NCBI GenBank assembly: GCA_043789035.1
Contig: JAYWIG010000123.1
Coordinates: 1-13,659, forward strand
Source: JAYWIG01 sp043789035
GTDB taxonomy: Bacteria > Pseudomonadota > Gammaproteobacteria > Burkholderiales > Burkholderiaceae_E
Length of the DNA: 13,659 nucleotides
Reading direction: 5' to 3'
Every line of letters begins with the position of its first letter. Positions within the stretch are counted from its first letter, which is position 1. Below the pieces are notes generated by a model. That model made no database searches. It was not told the DNA's origin and saw only the letters and a program-made list of their open reading frames with translations. Both the position numbers and the translations under genes were made by a program. Of the stretch, positions 13,510 through 13,659 are shown piece by piece.

Positions 13510-13659
13510 TTAACGGCACTCTGAAGGCGAGTACTTTGCAAGCAATGTACCCTGTGCGCCAAAGTTAATAGTCGTGGCCGCTGAAGCCGGAGCGCCTGCA
13601 CTCTTACAACGCCATGACATTGAACCAGCGATAGGCGCGATTGGCGTGGCGGCAACTTC
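13510..13659 (-). CDS. Type IV pilin, C-terminal part (gene continues beyond the window)
   Basis: Only the last 49 residues are inside the window; the start lies past base 13659. The frame ends in TINFGAQGTLLAKYSPSECR and holds both C-terminal cysteines (WRC, ECR) with 29 residues between. It matches the 12657-13154 pilin at 44 of 49 residues; the stop and last 30 bases are identical, and the following terminator is related. It is therefore a third pilin of the same type in tandem. Whether it has its own leader peptide and promoter, or is a silent partial copy, cannot be seen here. Confidence 0.88.
   Translation of the reverse strand, partial: EVAATPIAPIAGSMSWRCKSAGAPASAATTINFGAQGTLLAKYSPSECR

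Overview
The window comes from a Gram-negative bacterium that makes type IV pili. The gene order rubredoxin, pilG, pilH, pilI, pilJ, chpA, with no pilK or chpB after it, and the style of the pilins point to a betaproteobacterium, perhaps in the Burkholderiales. That placement is inferred from family knowledge and was not tested. Base composition is moderate, a little under half G+C by eye, and looks even throughout. No insertion sequence, phage gene, tRNA, rRNA or CRISPR array was seen.

Layout: (1) A class I photolyase gene (about 149-1621, +) is the only gene on the plus strand. It runs convergently into chpA with four bases between the stop codons. (2) A twitching-motility chemosensory operon lies on the minus strand and reads from 11058 down to 1626: rubredoxin, pilG, pilH, pilI, pilJ, chpA. 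The genes are closely spaced; pilJ and chpA are one base apart. (3) Upstream on the same strand is a pilin locus (11227-13659, reading right to left): a third pilin cut by the window end, a complete pilin with a good sigma-54 promoter, a second complete divergent pilin, and a TfpZ-type pilin accessory membrane protein.

How the genes fit together: the pilins are the fibre subunits, and the TfpZ-like protein is expected to tune pilus assembly or retraction. PilJ, through PilI and the ChpA hybrid kinase, is expected to phosphorylate PilG and PilH, which in Pseudomonas bias the extension and retraction motors and cAMP signalling. Rubredoxin is a small electron carrier that leads this operon; its link to pili is unknown. 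The photolyase is probably unrelated and shares only the convergent 3' end.

Most notable: the tandem pilin array, whose second and third members are nearly identical over the visible 3' end including a related terminator; a pilin gene (12073-12567) with no visible promoter of its own behind a terminator; a ChpA with three Hpt domains plus two that seem to have lost their histidine, and a 9-bp coding repeat; and two strong inverted repeats in the 3' end of the photolyase gene, where chpA transcription must end.
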